This document shows, piece after piece, positions 39,215 to 48,256 of a stretch of 64,000 nt of DNA; position 1 is the first letter of the stretch, and the number at the start of each line of letters is the position of its first letter. This DNA is from Pseudomonas alcaliphila JAB1 (GTDB lineage Bacteria; Pseudomonadota; Gammaproteobacteria; Pseudomonadales; Pseudomonadaceae). Below the pieces are notes generated by a model. That model did not search any database. It had not been told where the DNA came from and worked only from the letters and a program-made list of their open reading frames with translations. Where the stretch lies: NCBI RefSeq assembly GCF_001941865.1, contig NZ_CP016162.1:3595501-3659500 (forward strand), read 5' to 3'. The translations under genes and the position numbers were made by a program.

Positions 39215-40078
39215 TCAGGGCGCGCGCTCGCCGCGCGCCGCCTCGCTGAGGTAGAACCAGGTCGGCGCATCCAGCTGCAGCTCGGCACCGGCCAGGGCCT
39301 CCTCGATACGCGCCTCGCGCAGGCTGCCGAGAATCGGCACCGGGCGTCCCGGCAGGCGGCGCAGCCAGGCCAGGGCGACCTGCAGCGGTGTTGCCTGCAG
39401 CGCCGCGGCCACTTCCTCCAGCGCCAGTTGCAGCGCCGGGGCGAAGCGGCCGCCGGCCAGCGGCGACCAGGCCAGCACCTGCAAGCCGTCGGCCTGCAGC
39501 GCCTGCAGACGGCCATCCCAGGCCGCCTGCTGGGCGGCGAGCGACAGTTCGATCTGGTTGCAGCGCAGCTCCAGCTCGCGGCCAAGCACCTGCCAGTGCA
39601 GCGGCTCGGCATTGGACAGCCCGACCCAGCCGACCTTGCCGGACTCGACCAGCGCCTGCAGGGCGCGCGTCACTTCCTCGACCTGCAGCAGCGGGTCGGG
39701 GCGATGCAGCAGAAAGCCGTCCAGCCGCTCAACGCCCAGGCGCTGCAGCGAGGCGTCCACTGCGCGAGTCAGGTAGCTCGTCGTGGTGTCGTAGTGCTTG
39801 ATCCGCCAGCGCGAGACGTCCTGCGCCGCCGGCACGATGTCGGCCTTGCTGATCAGTTGCGTCTGCGCCCGCAATTGCGGGCGCAGACGCAGCGCCGCAC
39901 CGAAACGCGCTTCGCATTCGCCCAGGCCATAAATGTCGGCGTGGTCGAAACCATTGAGGCCACGCTCGACGCTGCGCTCGATAAAGCCGAGCAGCGCCTG
40001 CGGTGTGGCCAGTTCGGCGCATTCGAGCAGGCGCATCATGCCCAGCAGCAGGGGTTGCCGGATCGGAAATGCGGTCAT
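39215..40078 (-). CDS. Aldo/keto reductase (YdhF-like)
   Basis: A 287-residue aldo/keto reductase with the TIM-barrel signatures [15 protein letters not shown] (about 42-56), [23 protein letters not shown] and the late cofactor segment [14 protein letters not shown]. The length and the LLHRPDPL pattern resemble E. coli YdhF, an NADPH-dependent oxidoreductase of unknown physiological substrate. Start ATG 40078 is chosen; the longer frame runs through a REP pair. It lies downstream of eda on the same strand, with the REP pair between. Confidence 0.85.
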   Translation of the reverse strand: MTAFPIRQPLLLGMMRLLECAELATPQALLGFIERSVERGLNGFDHADIYGLGECEARFGAALRLRPQLRAQTQLISKADIVPAAQDVSRWRIKHYDTTTSYLTRAVDASLQRLGVERLDGFLLHRPDPLLQVEEVTRALQALVESGKVGWVGLSNAEPLHWQVLGRELELRCNQIELSLAAQQAAWDGRLQALQADGLQVLAWSPLAGGRFAPALQLALEEVAAALQATPLQVALAWLRRLPGRPVPILGSLREARIEEALAGAELQLDAPTWFYLSEAARGERAP

Positions 40079-40099
40079 AAAGGATTCCAGGTAACCGGT

Positions 40100-40157
40100 G
40101 GTGCGCACAGCGCACCCTACGCGATGGTGACGAAGCGTAGGGTGCGCTGTGCGCACC
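40100..40157. repeat. Inverted REP pair (BIME), GTAG-GGTGCGC family
   Basis: Copies at 40100-40120 and 40137-40157, 16 bp apart, between eda and the aldo/keto reductase gene. Confidence 0.85.
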
Positions 40158-40176
40158 ACTAGGCCGATCAGAGATT

Positions 40177-40848
40177 TCAGCCCAACAACTGCAACGCCTC
40201 GGTGCTGCACTGCTGGATACGCACCCAATCGCCCTGCTCGACCCATTCACGCTGGAACATCCAGGTGCCGCCAACGCACATCACGTTGGGCTGGGCCATG
40301 TAGCGCTGCAGGTTGTCCGGCGTGATGCCGCCGGTGGGACAGAAACGCACGCCGCCGAACGGGCCGGCCAGCGCCTTGAGCGCAGCGATGCCGCCGCAGA
40401 CCTCGGCCGGGAACAGCTTGAAGCGGCGATAGCCGAGGGCGTAGCCGACCATCAGCTCGGAGGCGCTGCTCACGCCCGGCAGCAGCGGCACCGGGCTGTC
40501 CAGAGCGGCCAGCAGCAGCTCGCGGGTGCTGCCTGGGGTGACGATGAACTGCGCGCCGGCTTCGATGGCGGCGGCCAGCATCTGCTCGTCGAGCACGGTG
40601 CCAGCGCCGACGCACAGCTCGGGGCGCTCGGCGCGCAGACGACGGATCGCCTCCAGGCCGTGCTCGGAACGCAGGGTCACCTCCAGCACGCGCAGGCCAC
40701 CGGCAGCCAGCGCATCGGCCAGCGGCAGGATGTCCGCCTCACGGGCGATGGTGATCACCGGCATGATCCGTGCCTGGGCGCAGATGCGGTCGATCTCGGC
40801 GATTTTGTCGGCCATGCGCGCGCGCTGGCCTTGGTCGAGGCTGGTCAT
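40177..40848 (-). CDS. eda: KDPG/KHG aldolase
   Basis: A 223-residue 2-keto-3-deoxy-6-phosphogluconate aldolase, the last Entner-Doudoroff step giving pyruvate and glyceraldehyde-3-phosphate. Family residues: Glu in LRVLEVTLRSEHGLEAIRRL, phosphate/substrate segment FIVTPGSTREL, the Schiff-base lysine in RRFKLFPAEVCGG (about 150) and FCPTGGI. It begins 1 nt after the pgl stop (TGACATG), so zwf-pgl-eda are translationally coupled. Two extra ATGs sit in the first 12 codons; the first is used. Confidence 0.95.
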   Translation of the reverse strand: MTSLDQGQRARMADKIAEIDRICAQARIMPVITIAREADILPLADALAAGGLRVLEVTLRSEHGLEAIRRLRAERPELCVGAGTVLDEQMLAAAIEAGAQFIVTPGSTRELLLAALDSPVPLLPGVSSASELMVGYALGYRRFKLFPAEVCGGIAALKALAGPFGGVRFCPTGGITPDNLQRYMAQPNVMCVGGTWMFQREWVEQGDWVRIQQCSTEALQLLG

Positions 40849-40849
40849 G

Positions 40850-41563
40850 TCAGGGGCACCAATAGATTTCGAGAGGGGAATGCAGGAAGGCGCGGATCGG
40901 CATGCGCGCCACCTCGCCGGGCGCCAGCGCCTCGGCCAGGGTGGCCAGCTTGGCCTGGCCCTGGATCGCAAGCAGCGGCAGGCGCGCGCCGGCCAGCAGC
41001 GGCAGGGTCAGGGTCAGGCGCTGTGCGGGCTGGCTCGGCGCCTGCATCGGCAATACCCGGCGCGAGCAGTCGGCGCGTAGCGCCAGATCGAGATTGGGGC
41101 TGTCCGGGAACAACGAGGCGGTGTGGCCGTCGTCGCCCATGCCGAGCACCAGCACGTCGATCGGCGGCAGTTCGGCAAAGGCCGCATCGGCCAACTCGGC
41201 CGCCTGCTCCAGGCTACCGGCGACCCGGTACAGGCCGAGGAACTTCGCCTCGGAGGCCGCGCCACGCAGCAGATGACGGCGCACCAGCGCCTCGTTGCTG
41301 CTGGCGTGATTGACCGGCACCCAGCGCTCGTCGGCCAGGCTCACCAGCACCTGGCGCCAGTCCAGGGCCTGCTGCGCCAGGGCGCCAAAAAAGGCCACCG
41401 GGCTGCGTCCGCCGGACACCACCAGGGTGGCGCTGCCACGGCTGTCGATGGCCTGGCGCAGGGCGTCGGCCACGCGCTGGGCCAGGGCGTCGGCATGTGC
41501 CTCTGCACTGGCATCGCTACGGGCAACGACGCCCGTGGGCAGTTCAAGGTCAGAGATCGCCAT
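40850..41563 (-). CDS. pgl: 6-phosphogluconolactonase
   Basis: A 237-residue DevB-type lactonase hydrolysing 6-phosphogluconolactone to 6-phosphogluconate. Motifs are [15 protein letters not shown] (about 46-60), SLADERWVP (about 72-80) and [17 protein letters not shown]. The start at 41563 (MAISDLEL) has GGAGGAG 6 nt upstream; it lies inside the last codons of zwf, giving a 14-nt overlap. Part of the zwf-pgl-eda operon. Confidence 0.95.
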   Translation of the reverse strand: MAISDLELPTGVVARSDASAEAHADALAQRVADALRQAIDSRGSATLVVSGGRSPVAFFGALAQQALDWRQVLVSLADERWVPVNHASSNEALVRRHLLRGAASEAKFLGLYRVAGSLEQAAELADAAFAELPPIDVLVLGMGDDGHTASLFPDSPNLDLALRADCSRRVLPMQAPSQPAQRLTLTLPLLAGARLPLLAIQGQAKLATLAEALAPGEVARMPIRAFLHSPLEIYWCP

Positions 41564-43016
41564 ACCAGCTCCTCCCGTCACGAGTGATCAGCGCCACCGA
41601 GGCCATCGGGCCCCAGCTACCGGCGGTATAGGGTTTCGGCGCCTCGCCGAGCTGCTTCCAGCCGGCGATCAACTGATCGCACCACTGCCAGGCGTATTCG
41701 ATTTCGTCCTTGCGCACGAACAGGTTCTGGTTGCCGCGCATCACTTCCAGCAGCAGACGTTCGTAGGCATCGGGAATCCGCGCGCTGCGGTAGGTATCGG
41801 AGAAGCTCAGCTGCAGCGGGCCGCTGCGCAGCTGCATGCCCTTGTCCAGGCCCTGATCCTTGGTCAGCACCTGCAGGGCGATGCCCTCGTCCGGCTGCAG
41901 GCGAATGATCAGCTTGTTGCCGATCAACTGGCGCTGCTCAGGGGCGAAGATGTAGTGCGGCGGCGCCTTGAAGTGGATGACGATCTGCGACAGCTTCTGC
42001 GGCATGCGCTTGCCGGTGCGCAGATAGAAAGGCACGCCGGCCCAGCGCCAGTTGCGGATGTCGGCACGCAGGGCGACGAAGGTCTCGGTGTCGCTCTGGG
42101 TGTTGGAATTATCTTCCTCCAGATAGCCCGGCACCGGCCGACCGTCGCTGCTGCCGGCGACGTACTGGCCGCGCACCACGCGCTGGCCAAGCTGTTCGGC
42201 GCTGATCGGCTCCAGAGCCTTGAGCACCTTGACCTTCTCGTCGCGGATGCTGTCGGCGGACAGGTCGCTGGGCGGGTCCATGGCGATCAGGCAGAGCAAC
42301 TGCAGCAGGTGGTTCTGGATCATGTCGCGCAGCTGGCCGGCCTGGTCGAAATAGCCCCAACGCCCCTCGATGCCGACCTTCTCGGCCACGGTGATTTCCA
42401 CGTGGGAGATGTGGTTCTGGTTCCACTGGGTTTCGAACAGGCTGTTGGCGAAGCGCAGGGCGATCAGGTTCTGCACCGTCTCCTTGCCCAGGTAATGGTC
42501 GATGCGATAGACGCGGTTCTCCGCGAACACCTGCGCCACCGCGTCGTTCACCGCACGCGAAGAGGCCAGGTCGTGGCCGATGGGCTTTTCCAGCACCACC
42601 CGGCAGCGCTCGGCCAGGCCCACCGCGGCCAGGTTGGCGCAGATGCCGCCGTACACCGAGGCCGGGGTGGCGAAATAGGCGATCAGCTGATCGTGGCCGG
42701 CCACTTCGGTCAGCGCCAGGTAGTCGTCGGCCTGCAGGAAATCCATGGTCAGGTAATGCAGACGCGCCTGGAAGCGCGCCAGGGCGCCCTCCTCCAGTTC
42801 CTTGGCCGGCACGTATAGGCGCAGGGCCTGGTCGATGCTGCCGAGGTAGCGTTGAGGGTCGCCGGCTTCGCGGGCCAGGGCAAGGATGCGGGTGTCGTCG
42901 TGCAGCAAACCGGCGCGATCGAGCTGGTAAAGCGCAGGGAAAAGCTTGCGCAGAGCCAGATCGCCGAGGGCGCCGAACAGGGCAAAGGTGCAGGATTCAA
43001 GTTTCATTGCGGGCAT
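41550..43016 (-). CDS. zwf: Glucose-6-phosphate 1-dehydrogenase
   Basis: A 488-residue enzyme with the N-terminal nucleotide-binding start [20 protein letters not shown] and the active-site signature [20 protein letters not shown] (catalytic His included). The C-terminal catalytic domain ([21 protein letters not shown]) is also present. It feeds glucose-6-phosphate into the Entner-Doudoroff route and makes NADPH. ATG 43016 is used; ATG 43007 is an alternative. It is divergent from hexR, with a HexR operator at 43083-43097, and AAGAACAA lies 5 nt upstream of the start. Confidence 0.96.
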   Translation of the reverse strand: MPAMKLESCTFALFGALGDLALRKLFPALYQLDRAGLLHDDTRILALAREAGDPQRYLGSIDQALRLYVPAKELEEGALARFQARLHYLTMDFLQADDYLALTEVAGHDQLIAYFATPASVYGGICANLAAVGLAERCRVVLEKPIGHDLASSRAVNDAVAQVFAENRVYRIDHYLGKETVQNLIALRFANSLFETQWNQNHISHVEITVAEKVGIEGRWGYFDQAGQLRDMIQNHLLQLLCLIAMDPPSDLSADSIRDEKVKVLKALEPISAEQLGQRVVRGQYVAGSSDGRPVPGYLEEDNSNTQSDTETFVALRADIRNWRWAGVPFYLRTGKRMPQKLSQIVIHFKAPPHYIFAPEQRQLIGNKLIIRLQPDEGIALQVLTKDQGLDKGMQLRSGPLQLSFSDTYRSARIPDAYERLLLEVMRGNQNLFVRKDEIEYAWQWCDQLIAGWKQLGEAPKPYTAGSWGPMASVALITRDGRSWYGDL

Positions 43017-43020
43017 GTGC

Positions 43021-43028
43021 TTGTTCTT
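43021..43028 (-). promoter_or_regulatory. Hfq/Crc-type CA motif upstream of zwf
   Basis: Minus-strand AAGAACAA immediately before the zwf start. Confidence 0.5.
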
Positions 43029-43082
43029 TTATCAAGATGCACTAGAAATACCGGGTGATTGCGCTTTTATCAAGAAAAAATA

Positions 43083-43097
43083 TTGTTATAGCAACAA
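43083..43097. promoter_or_regulatory. HexR operator
   Basis: TTGT-TATAGCA-ACAA fits the HexR operator TTGT-N7/8-ACAA. It lies in the hexR-zwf divergent region, as in other Pseudomonas, where KDPG releases HexR. Confidence 0.8.
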
Positions 43098-43217
43098 CAT
43101 TCTTAAGAATCACGATAAGTCAGTGGTGACCCACAGGCGGCATCAGTAGGATAGGCCGGTTGTTTTACCGCCCATCGCCTGTCGCCAAGCCCGTTCAACC
43201 GCCTGTTAGGAGCCCCT

Positions 43218-44087
43218 ATGGACCGCGTGCGCAACCTGCTGGAACAGATCCAGAGCCGCCTGGACGACCTGAACAAGGCCGAACGCAAGGTCGCCGAAGT
43301 GATCCTGCATGATCCGCAGCAGGCCACGCGCTTCAGCATCGCCGCACTGGCCCAGGCGGCGGGTGTCAGCGAGCCGACGGTCAACCGTTTCTGCCGCTCC
43401 TTCGGTGCCAACGGCTACCCGGAACTGAAGATGCAGCTGGCGCAGAGCCTGGCCAGCGGCGCCGCCTACGTCAGCCGTGCGGTATCGGCCGACGACGGCC
43501 CCGAGGCCTACACGCGCAAGATCTTCGGCAGCACCATCGCCTCGCTGGACAGCGCCTGCCAGAGCCTCGACCCGCAGCACATCAGCCGCGCCGTCGACCT
43601 GCTGATCCAGGCGCGGCAGATCCATTTCTTCGGCCTCGGCGCCTCGGCCTCGGTGGCGCTCGACGCGCAACACAAGTTCTTTCGCTTCAACCTGGCGGTG
43701 TCAGCGCATTCCGACGTGCTGATGCAACGCATGATCGCCTCGGTGGCGCACACCGGTGATCTGTTCGTGATCATTTCCTACACCGGGCGCACTCGCGAGC
43801 TGGTGGAGGTGGCGCGCCTGGCGCGCGAGAACGGCGCCTCGGTGCTCGGCCTCACCGCTGCCGGCTCGCCCCTGGCCAAGGCCAGCACCCTGAGCCTGGA
43901 CATTCCACTGCCGGAAGACACCGACATCTACATGCCGATGACCTCGCGCATCATCCAGCTCACCGTGCTCGACGTGCTCGCCACCGGCGTCACCCTGCGC
44001 CGCGGCGTGGACTTCCAGCCGCACCTGCGCAGGATCAAGGAAAGCCTCAGCGCCAGCCGCTACCCGGCGGATGAAGAGCCGCTCTAG
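43218..44087 (+). CDS. hexR: HexR, RpiR-family repressor of glucose catabolism
   Basis: A 289-residue RpiR-type regulator. The N-terminal HTH_6 domain ([20 protein letters not shown]) is followed by a SIS sugar-phosphate-binding domain (about 120-250) with [20 protein letters not shown] and [20 protein letters not shown]. HexR represses zwf-pgl-eda and related genes until bound by KDPG. TTAGGAG precedes ATG 43218. Divergent from zwf. Confidence 0.95.
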   Translation: MDRVRNLLEQIQSRLDDLNKAERKVAEVILHDPQQATRFSIAALAQAAGVSEPTVNRFCRSFGANGYPELKMQLAQSLASGAAYVSRAVSADDGPEAYTRKIFGSTIASLDSACQSLDPQHISRAVDLLIQARQIHFFGLGASASVALDAQHKFFRFNLAVSAHSDVLMQRMIASVAHTGDLFVIISYTGRTRELVEVARLARENGASVLGLTAAGSPLAKASTLSLDIPLPEDTDIYMPMTSRIIQLTVLDVLATGVTLRRGVDFQPHLRRIKESLSASRYPADEEPL

Positions 44088-44094
44088 GGCTTTT

Positions 44095-44168
44095 GTAGGA
44101 GCCAGCTTGCTGGCGATCGGTTCTATCGACACTCCTTGGAAAAGCATCGCCGGCAAGCCGGCTCCTAC
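44095..44168. repeat. Inverted REP pair, GTAGGAGCCAGCTTGCTGGC family
   Basis: Two facing arms (the second GCCGGCAAGCCGGCTCCTAC) after hexR. They overlap the upstream region of the BASS-family transporter gene. Confidence 0.85.
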
Positions 44169-44234
44169 AGTTCTGGTGCGCTGGACGCTTCTGGTAGGCT
44201 TGCCGGCTTTTCCGAACCTGCCAGGAAATCCGCC

Positions 44235-45182
44235 ATGCAAGCACTGATTGCCCTCAGCCGTTTTATCGGCAACACCTTCGCCGTCTGGGTGTTGCTGTTC
44301 GCCGTCATGGCCTTCTTCCAGCCCAGCTGGTTCCTGCCGCTGACCGCCTGGATCGTGCCGCTGCTCGGGCTGATCATGTTCGGCATGGGCCTGACCCTCA
44401 AAGGCGCGGACTTCCAGGAAGTCGCCCGCCGCCCGCTGGCCGTGCTGCTTGGCGTGCTGGCTCAGTTCATCATCATGCCCTGCACCGCCTGGCTGTTGTG
44501 CCAGGCATTCGCCCTGCCGCCGGAAATCGCCGTGGGCGTGATTCTGGTGGGCTGCTGCCCAGGCGGTACCGCCTCCAACGTGATCACCTGGTTCGCCCGT
44601 GGCGACCTGGCGCTGTCGGTGTCGATCACCGCCGTCACCACCCTGCTCGCCCCGCTCGTGACCCCGGCACTGATCTGGCTGCTGGCCTCGGAGTGGCTGC
44701 CGGTGTCCTTCAACGCCATGTTCATCTCCATCCTCAAGATGGTGCTACTGCCCATCGCCCTCGGCCTGATCGCCCAGCGCCTGCTCGGCGAACGGGTGAA
44801 GACCGCCGTCGAGGTGCTGCCGCTGATTTCCGTGGTGAGCATCGTCGCCATCGTCGCCGCCGTAGTCGCAGCCAGCCAGGGCAAGATCGCCGAATCGGGC
44901 CTGCTGATCATGGCCGTGGTGATGCTGCACAACGGCATCGGCCTGGGCCTGGGTTACCTGGCCGGACGCCTGTTCGGCATGTCGCTGGCGCAGCGCAAGA
45001 CGCTGTCCATCGAAGTCGGCATGCAGAACTCCGGCCTCGGCGCCGCCCTGGCCAGCGCCCACTTCAGCCCGCTTGCCGCCGTGCCCAGCGCCCTGTTCAG
45101 CGTCTGGCACAACCTGTCCGGCCCGCTACTGGCGACCATTTATCGTCGAATGAGTCAGGATTCAGAGAAAAGCTCCAGCTGA
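44235..45182 (+). CDS. Bile acid:sodium symporter-family (BASS) transporter
   Basis: A 315-residue membrane protein with 9-10 predicted helices. It has the BASS signatures LIMFGMGLTLKGADFQEV (about 53-70), VGCCPGGTASNVITWFARGD (about 113-132, with the discontinuous-helix proline/glycine) and SIEVGMQNSGLGAALASAHF (about 258-277). Pantothenate transporter PanS and YocS-type carriers share this pattern. Substrate unknown; a sodium-coupled organic acid is likely. ATG 44235 has CAGGAA upstream. It stands between hexR and the guanidine riboswitch with no evident operon partner. Confidence 0.85.
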   Translation: MQALIALSRFIGNTFAVWVLLFAVMAFFQPSWFLPLTAWIVPLLGLIMFGMGLTLKGADFQEVARRPLAVLLGVLAQFIIMPCTAWLLCQAFALPPEIAVGVILVGCCPGGTASNVITWFARGDLALSVSITAVTTLLAPLVTPALIWLLASEWLPVSFNAMFISILKMVLLPIALGLIAQRLLGERVKTAVEVLPLISVVSIVAIVAAVVAASQGKIAESGLLIMAVVMLHNGIGLGLGYLAGRLFGMSLAQRKTLSIEVGMQNSGLGAALASAHFSPLAAVPSALFSVWHNLSGPLLATIYRRMSQDSEKSSS

Positions 45183-45249
45183 ATCAACAAGTTCCGCTGA
45201 TCCGTGGCGCCTTGCCCCGGCCCCGCCAATGTGCACAATAATGGCGCAC

Positions 45250-45303
45250 GCGAGGACGACCTCCGCACCCTGAACGCAGGGTGACCCACCCGGGGACGGC
45301 CCC
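45250..45303 (+). promoter_or_regulatory. Guanidine-II (mini-ykkC) riboswitch
   Basis: Two hairpins carry the diagnostic ACGR loops: GAGG-ACGA-CCTC (45252-45263) and GGGG-ACGG-CCCC (45292-45303). They lie just upstream of the ribosome binding site of a guanidinium-exporter gene. The linker contains a third perfect hairpin, CACCCTG-AACG-CAGGGTG (45266-45283). Guanidine binding to the paired loops should expose the ribosome binding site. Confidence 0.88.
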
Positions 45304-45328
45304 TTTCAGGGCTCACTGGAGGTTAGCT

Positions 45329-45643
45329 ATGTCCTGGCTCATTCTGCTGCTCGCCGGCCTGTTCGAGGTCGGCTGGGCCATCGGCCTGAAATACACCGAA
45401 GGCTTCACCCGCCCCCTGCCAACGCTGCTGACCGTCTGCGCCATGCTGGTCAGCCTGGCCCTGCTCGGCCTGGCCATGAAGGAATTGCCGCTGGGCACCG
45501 CCTACGCCATCTGGACCGGCGTCGGTGCTGTGGGCACGGTGATCGCCGGCATCATCCTGTTCGGCGAATCCATGGCGCTATTGCGCCTGGCCAGCGTCGC
45601 GCTGATCGTCTGCGGGCTGATCGGGCTCAAGATGAGCCACTGA
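45329..45643 (+). CDS. gdx: Guanidinium exporter, SMR family (SugE/Gdx)
   Basis: A 104-residue four-helix small multidrug-resistance protein. The SugE/Gdx subtype is shown by the central Glu in [21 protein letters not shown] (Glu near 13), with [19 protein letters not shown] in helix 3 and [20 protein letters not shown] in helix 4. Gdx proteins export guanidinium in exchange for protons as antiparallel dimers. GGAGG precedes ATG 45329, and the upstream guanidine-II riboswitch supports the substrate directly. Confidence 0.93.
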   Translation: MSWLILLLAGLFEVGWAIGLKYTEGFTRPLPTLLTVCAMLVSLALLGLAMKELPLGTAYAIWTGVGAVGTVIAGIILFGESMALLRLASVALIVCGLIGLKMSH

Positions 45644-45661
45644 GAAAGCCGGGATCCAGCC

Positions 45662-45759
45662 ATGTGGGAGGGGCTTTAGCCGCGATGCTTTCGCCGCTGC
45701 GACTGCATGGGTGCAGGGAGCGAAGCAGGATGCCCGAGCCGAAAGCCCCTCCCACATGA
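45662..45759. repeat. Inverted repeat pair ATGTGGGAGGGGCTT
   Basis: ATGTGGGAGGGGCTTTAGCC near 45662 faces GAAAGCCCCTCCCACATGAC. It forms a long palindromic REP unit and separates the exporter gene from the convergent MFS-acyltransferase gene. Confidence 0.75.
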
Positions 45760-45765
45760 CTCAAG

Positions 45766-47640
45766 TCAACGCCAATCCCCACGCAAGGCCGCCACCTGCA
45801 CCTGCAACGCCTCGCGCTTGGCCTGCTCCGGCGCAATCGGCGTTCCCGCCACCAGGCATACCCGCGACCACAAGCGCTTGAACAGCCCCTTGTGCGGATC
45901 GCGACTGAAGAAGCTGCCCCACAAGCCCTGCAGCGCCATGGGAATCACCGGCACCGGGTTCTCTTCGAGAATGCGCTCGACGCCCGACCTGAACTCGTCA
46001 AGCTCACCATCAGCGGTCAACTTGCCTTCGGGGAAGATGCACACCAGCTCGCCATTGCGCAGGTACTCGGCGATCTTCTTGAACGCGGCGTCGTAGATCA
46101 GCAGATCCTCGTTGCGCTCGGCGATCGGCACCGTACCGGCGGTGCGGAAGATGAAGTTGAGCACCGGCAGGTCGTAGATCTTGTAGTACATGACGAAGCG
46201 CACCGGCCGCCGCACCGCGCCACCGATCAGCAGCGCATCGACGAAGGACACATGGTTGCACACCAACACCGCCGGCCCCTCGTCGGGAATGGCGTCGAGG
46301 CCCTTGTGCTCGACCCGGTACATCGAATGCCCCAGCAGCCAGATGAGAAAGCGCATGCTGAATTCGGGGACGATCTTGAAGATGTAGCTGTTGACCGCGA
46401 TGTTCATCAGCGACACCACCAGAAACAGCTGCGGAATCGACAGCCCGGCGACGCTCAGGAACAGGATCGCGACGATGGCAGAGGCCACCATGAACAGCGC
46501 ATTGAGGATATTGTTGGCCGCGATCACCCGCGCCCGCTCATGCTCGGCGGTGCGCGACTGGATCAGCGCATACAGCGGCACGATATAGAAGCCACCGAAC
46601 AGACCGATGCCGAGAATGCAGCCGAGAATCCACCAGGCCCGGCCATAGCCCAGCAGCGCCAGCCAGTCATGCGGCGCAGCGCCCTGTGGGAAACCGCCGG
46701 AGAACCACCACAGCAGCATGCCGAACAGGGTCAGGCCAATGGAGCCGAACGGCACCAGGCCGATCTCCACCTTGTGCCCGCTCATGCGCTCGCAAAGCAT
46801 CGAGCCCAGGCCGATGCCCAGCGAGAACACGGTGAGAATCAGCGTCACCACGCTCTCGTCACCGTACAGCCACTCCTTGGCGTAAGCCGGAATCTGCGTC
46901 AGGTAGATCGCGCCGAGAAACCAGAACCAGGAGTTGCCCACCAGCGAGCGCGACACCGCCGGACGCTGGCCCAGGCCGAGTTTCATGATCACCCAGGACT
47001 GACGGAAGATGTTCCAGTCCAGCGGCAATGTCGGCATGGCCGCCGCTGCACGCGGAATACCCTGGCTGGCCAGGTAGCCGAGCAACGCCACACCGACCAC
47101 CGAGCCGGCGACGATAGGCGCGTAGCTGCTGCTGGCCATCATGATCCCGGCGCCGATGGTGCCGGCGAGAATCGCCAGGAAGGTGCCCATTTCCACCAGG
47201 GCGTTGCCACCCACCAGCTCCTCCTCCTTCAGGTGCTGCGGCAGGATCGAATACTTCACCGGGCCGAACAGCGCCGACTGCGTGCCCATGGCGAACAGCA
47301 CGGCGAGCATCAGTGGCAGGTTGTCCAGCAGCACCCCAGCGGCGCCGGCGAGCATGATCAGGATCTCGGCGAACTTGATCTTGCGGATCAGCGCGTCCTT
47401 GGCGAACTTCTCGCCAAACTGCCCACCGAGGGCGGAGAACAGAAAGAACGGCAAGATGAACAGCAAGGCGCAGAGATTGACCAGCAGATCGCGGTCGGCG
47501 CCCGTGTTGAGCTTGAAGAGGATGGCGAGAATCAGCGACTGCTTGAAGATGTTGTCGTTGAAGGCGCCGAGCAATTGCGTCACGAAAAACGGCAGAAAGC
47601 GCTTCTTGCCGAGCAGGGCGAACTGCGATTGTTGGGTCAT
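45766..47640 (-). CDS. MFS (LplT-like) and PlsC acyltransferase fusion
   Basis: A 624-residue two-part protein. Residues 1-400 form a 12-helix MFS unit of the lysophospholipid-flippase (LplT) type (FVTQLLGAFNDNIFKQSLIL near 19-38). Residues about 425-620 form a PlsC acyltransferase with the HX4D motif in VCNHVSFVDALLIGG, then TVPIAERNED and CIFPEGKLTADGEL. This matches E. coli LplT plus the acyltransferase half of Aas, without an acyl-ACP synthetase domain. The likely job is to flip lysophospholipids inward and re-acylate them. ATG 47640 is chosen over an upstream extension. Confidence 0.88.
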   Translation of the reverse strand: MTQQSQFALLGKKRFLPFFVTQLLGAFNDNIFKQSLILAILFKLNTGADRDLLVNLCALLFILPFFLFSALGGQFGEKFAKDALIRKIKFAEILIMLAGAAGVLLDNLPLMLAVLFAMGTQSALFGPVKYSILPQHLKEEELVGGNALVEMGTFLAILAGTIGAGIMMASSSYAPIVAGSVVGVALLGYLASQGIPRAAAAMPTLPLDWNIFRQSWVIMKLGLGQRPAVSRSLVGNSWFWFLGAIYLTQIPAYAKEWLYGDESVVTLILTVFSLGIGLGSMLCERMSGHKVEIGLVPFGSIGLTLFGMLLWWFSGGFPQGAAPHDWLALLGYGRAWWILGCILGIGLFGGFYIVPLYALIQSRTAEHERARVIAANNILNALFMVASAIVAILFLSVAGLSIPQLFLVVSLMNIAVNSYIFKIVPEFSMRFLIWLLGHSMYRVEHKGLDAIPDEGPAVLVCNHVSFVDALLIGGAVRRPVRFVMYYKIYDLPVLNFIFRTAGTVPIAERNEDLLIYDAAFKKIAEYLRNGELVCIFPEGKLTADGELDEFRSGVERILEENPVPVIPMALQGLWGSFFSRDPHKGLFKRLWSRVCLVAGTPIAPEQAKREALQVQVAALRGDWR

Positions 47641-47761
47641 CGTCCATGGTCCTCGCGGGGGTAGATTTGCCCGCACAGGCATTTGACTGCAAATCCCCCC
47701 ACGAAAGCCACAGGGCAAATGCGAGCGCCTTGGCGATCACACGAAGGGCCGGGAGAGTCGT

Positions 47762-47826
47762 GTAGGGTGGATGTCGCTTTTTACATCCACCAAAGCGGTG
47801 GATCGGTGAAGCGTGATCCACCCTAC
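47762..47826. repeat. REP pair, GTAGGGTGGATGTCG family
   Basis: GTAGGGTGGATG ... CATCCACC and a second hairpin GGTGGATC ... GATCCACC ending in CTAC. Related fragments occur near 59955-60035. Confidence 0.7.
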
Positions 47827-47841
47827 GCATTTCGGCATTGC

Positions 47842-47862
47842 GTAGGGTGCGCCGTGCGCACC
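47842..47862 (+). repeat. REP, GTAG-GGTGCGC family
   Basis: GTAG plus a perfect GGTGCGC-CGT-GCGCACC hairpin. Confidence 0.85.
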
Positions 47863-47911
47863 ACGATGCCGCCGAATCCTCGGCGTACCGCGCGGCCAAA
47901 CAAAGGATGCT

Positions 47912-47976
47912 GTAGGAGCCGGCTTGCCGGCGATCCCGCACATCAGCGCAGCTATCGCCGGCAAGCCGGCTCCTAC
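47912..47976. repeat. Inverted REP pair, GTAGGAGCCGGCTTGCCGGC family
   Basis: Two perfect facing arms about 25 bp apart in the 616-bp gap before the PPTase gene. Confidence 0.88.
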
Positions 47977-48042
47977 GAACGGGTGACACCTCAGGCACCG
48001 ACTGCTCACCAAGCCTTTCGCCACAGCAGTAAATAAAAGACG

Positions 48043-48073
48043 AAAAAAAACGGCAGCCCAATCGGGCTACCGT
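48043..48073 (-). terminator. Intrinsic terminator, leftward
   Basis: A stem formed by ACGGCAGCCC and GGGCTACCGT with one mismatch. On the minus strand it is followed by a run of eight U. No minus-strand gene lies between it and the PPTase gene on the other strand. Confidence 0.8.
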
Positions 48074-48215
48074 TCTCGAACTCGGAGAAAACGTCAGTGC
48101 CCTCGCACTGACTACAACCTCACCTGCACTCCCTGGGGAATGCCAGCGCAGTCTGACAAAAGCCAGCCTCAGCGTCCGTTTAGCTTTGTTACCTGCCTGC
48201 AAAGAAATGTAAACG
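48043..48215 (-). ncRNA. Candidate small RNA, leftward
   Basis: About 170 nt of minus-strand sequence with no ORF, ending at the strong terminator above. It contains a further hairpin GTCAGTGC-GAGG-GCACTGAC (48094-48113). A promoter-like TTTACA-N16-TAACAA is seen on the minus strand near 48190-48212. It lies between the MFS-acyltransferase and PPTase genes. The family was not recognised. Confidence 0.45.
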
Positions 48216-48256
48216 GCGGATGACTGCACGGTCCGCCACGCGGCACAATCGCGCCC

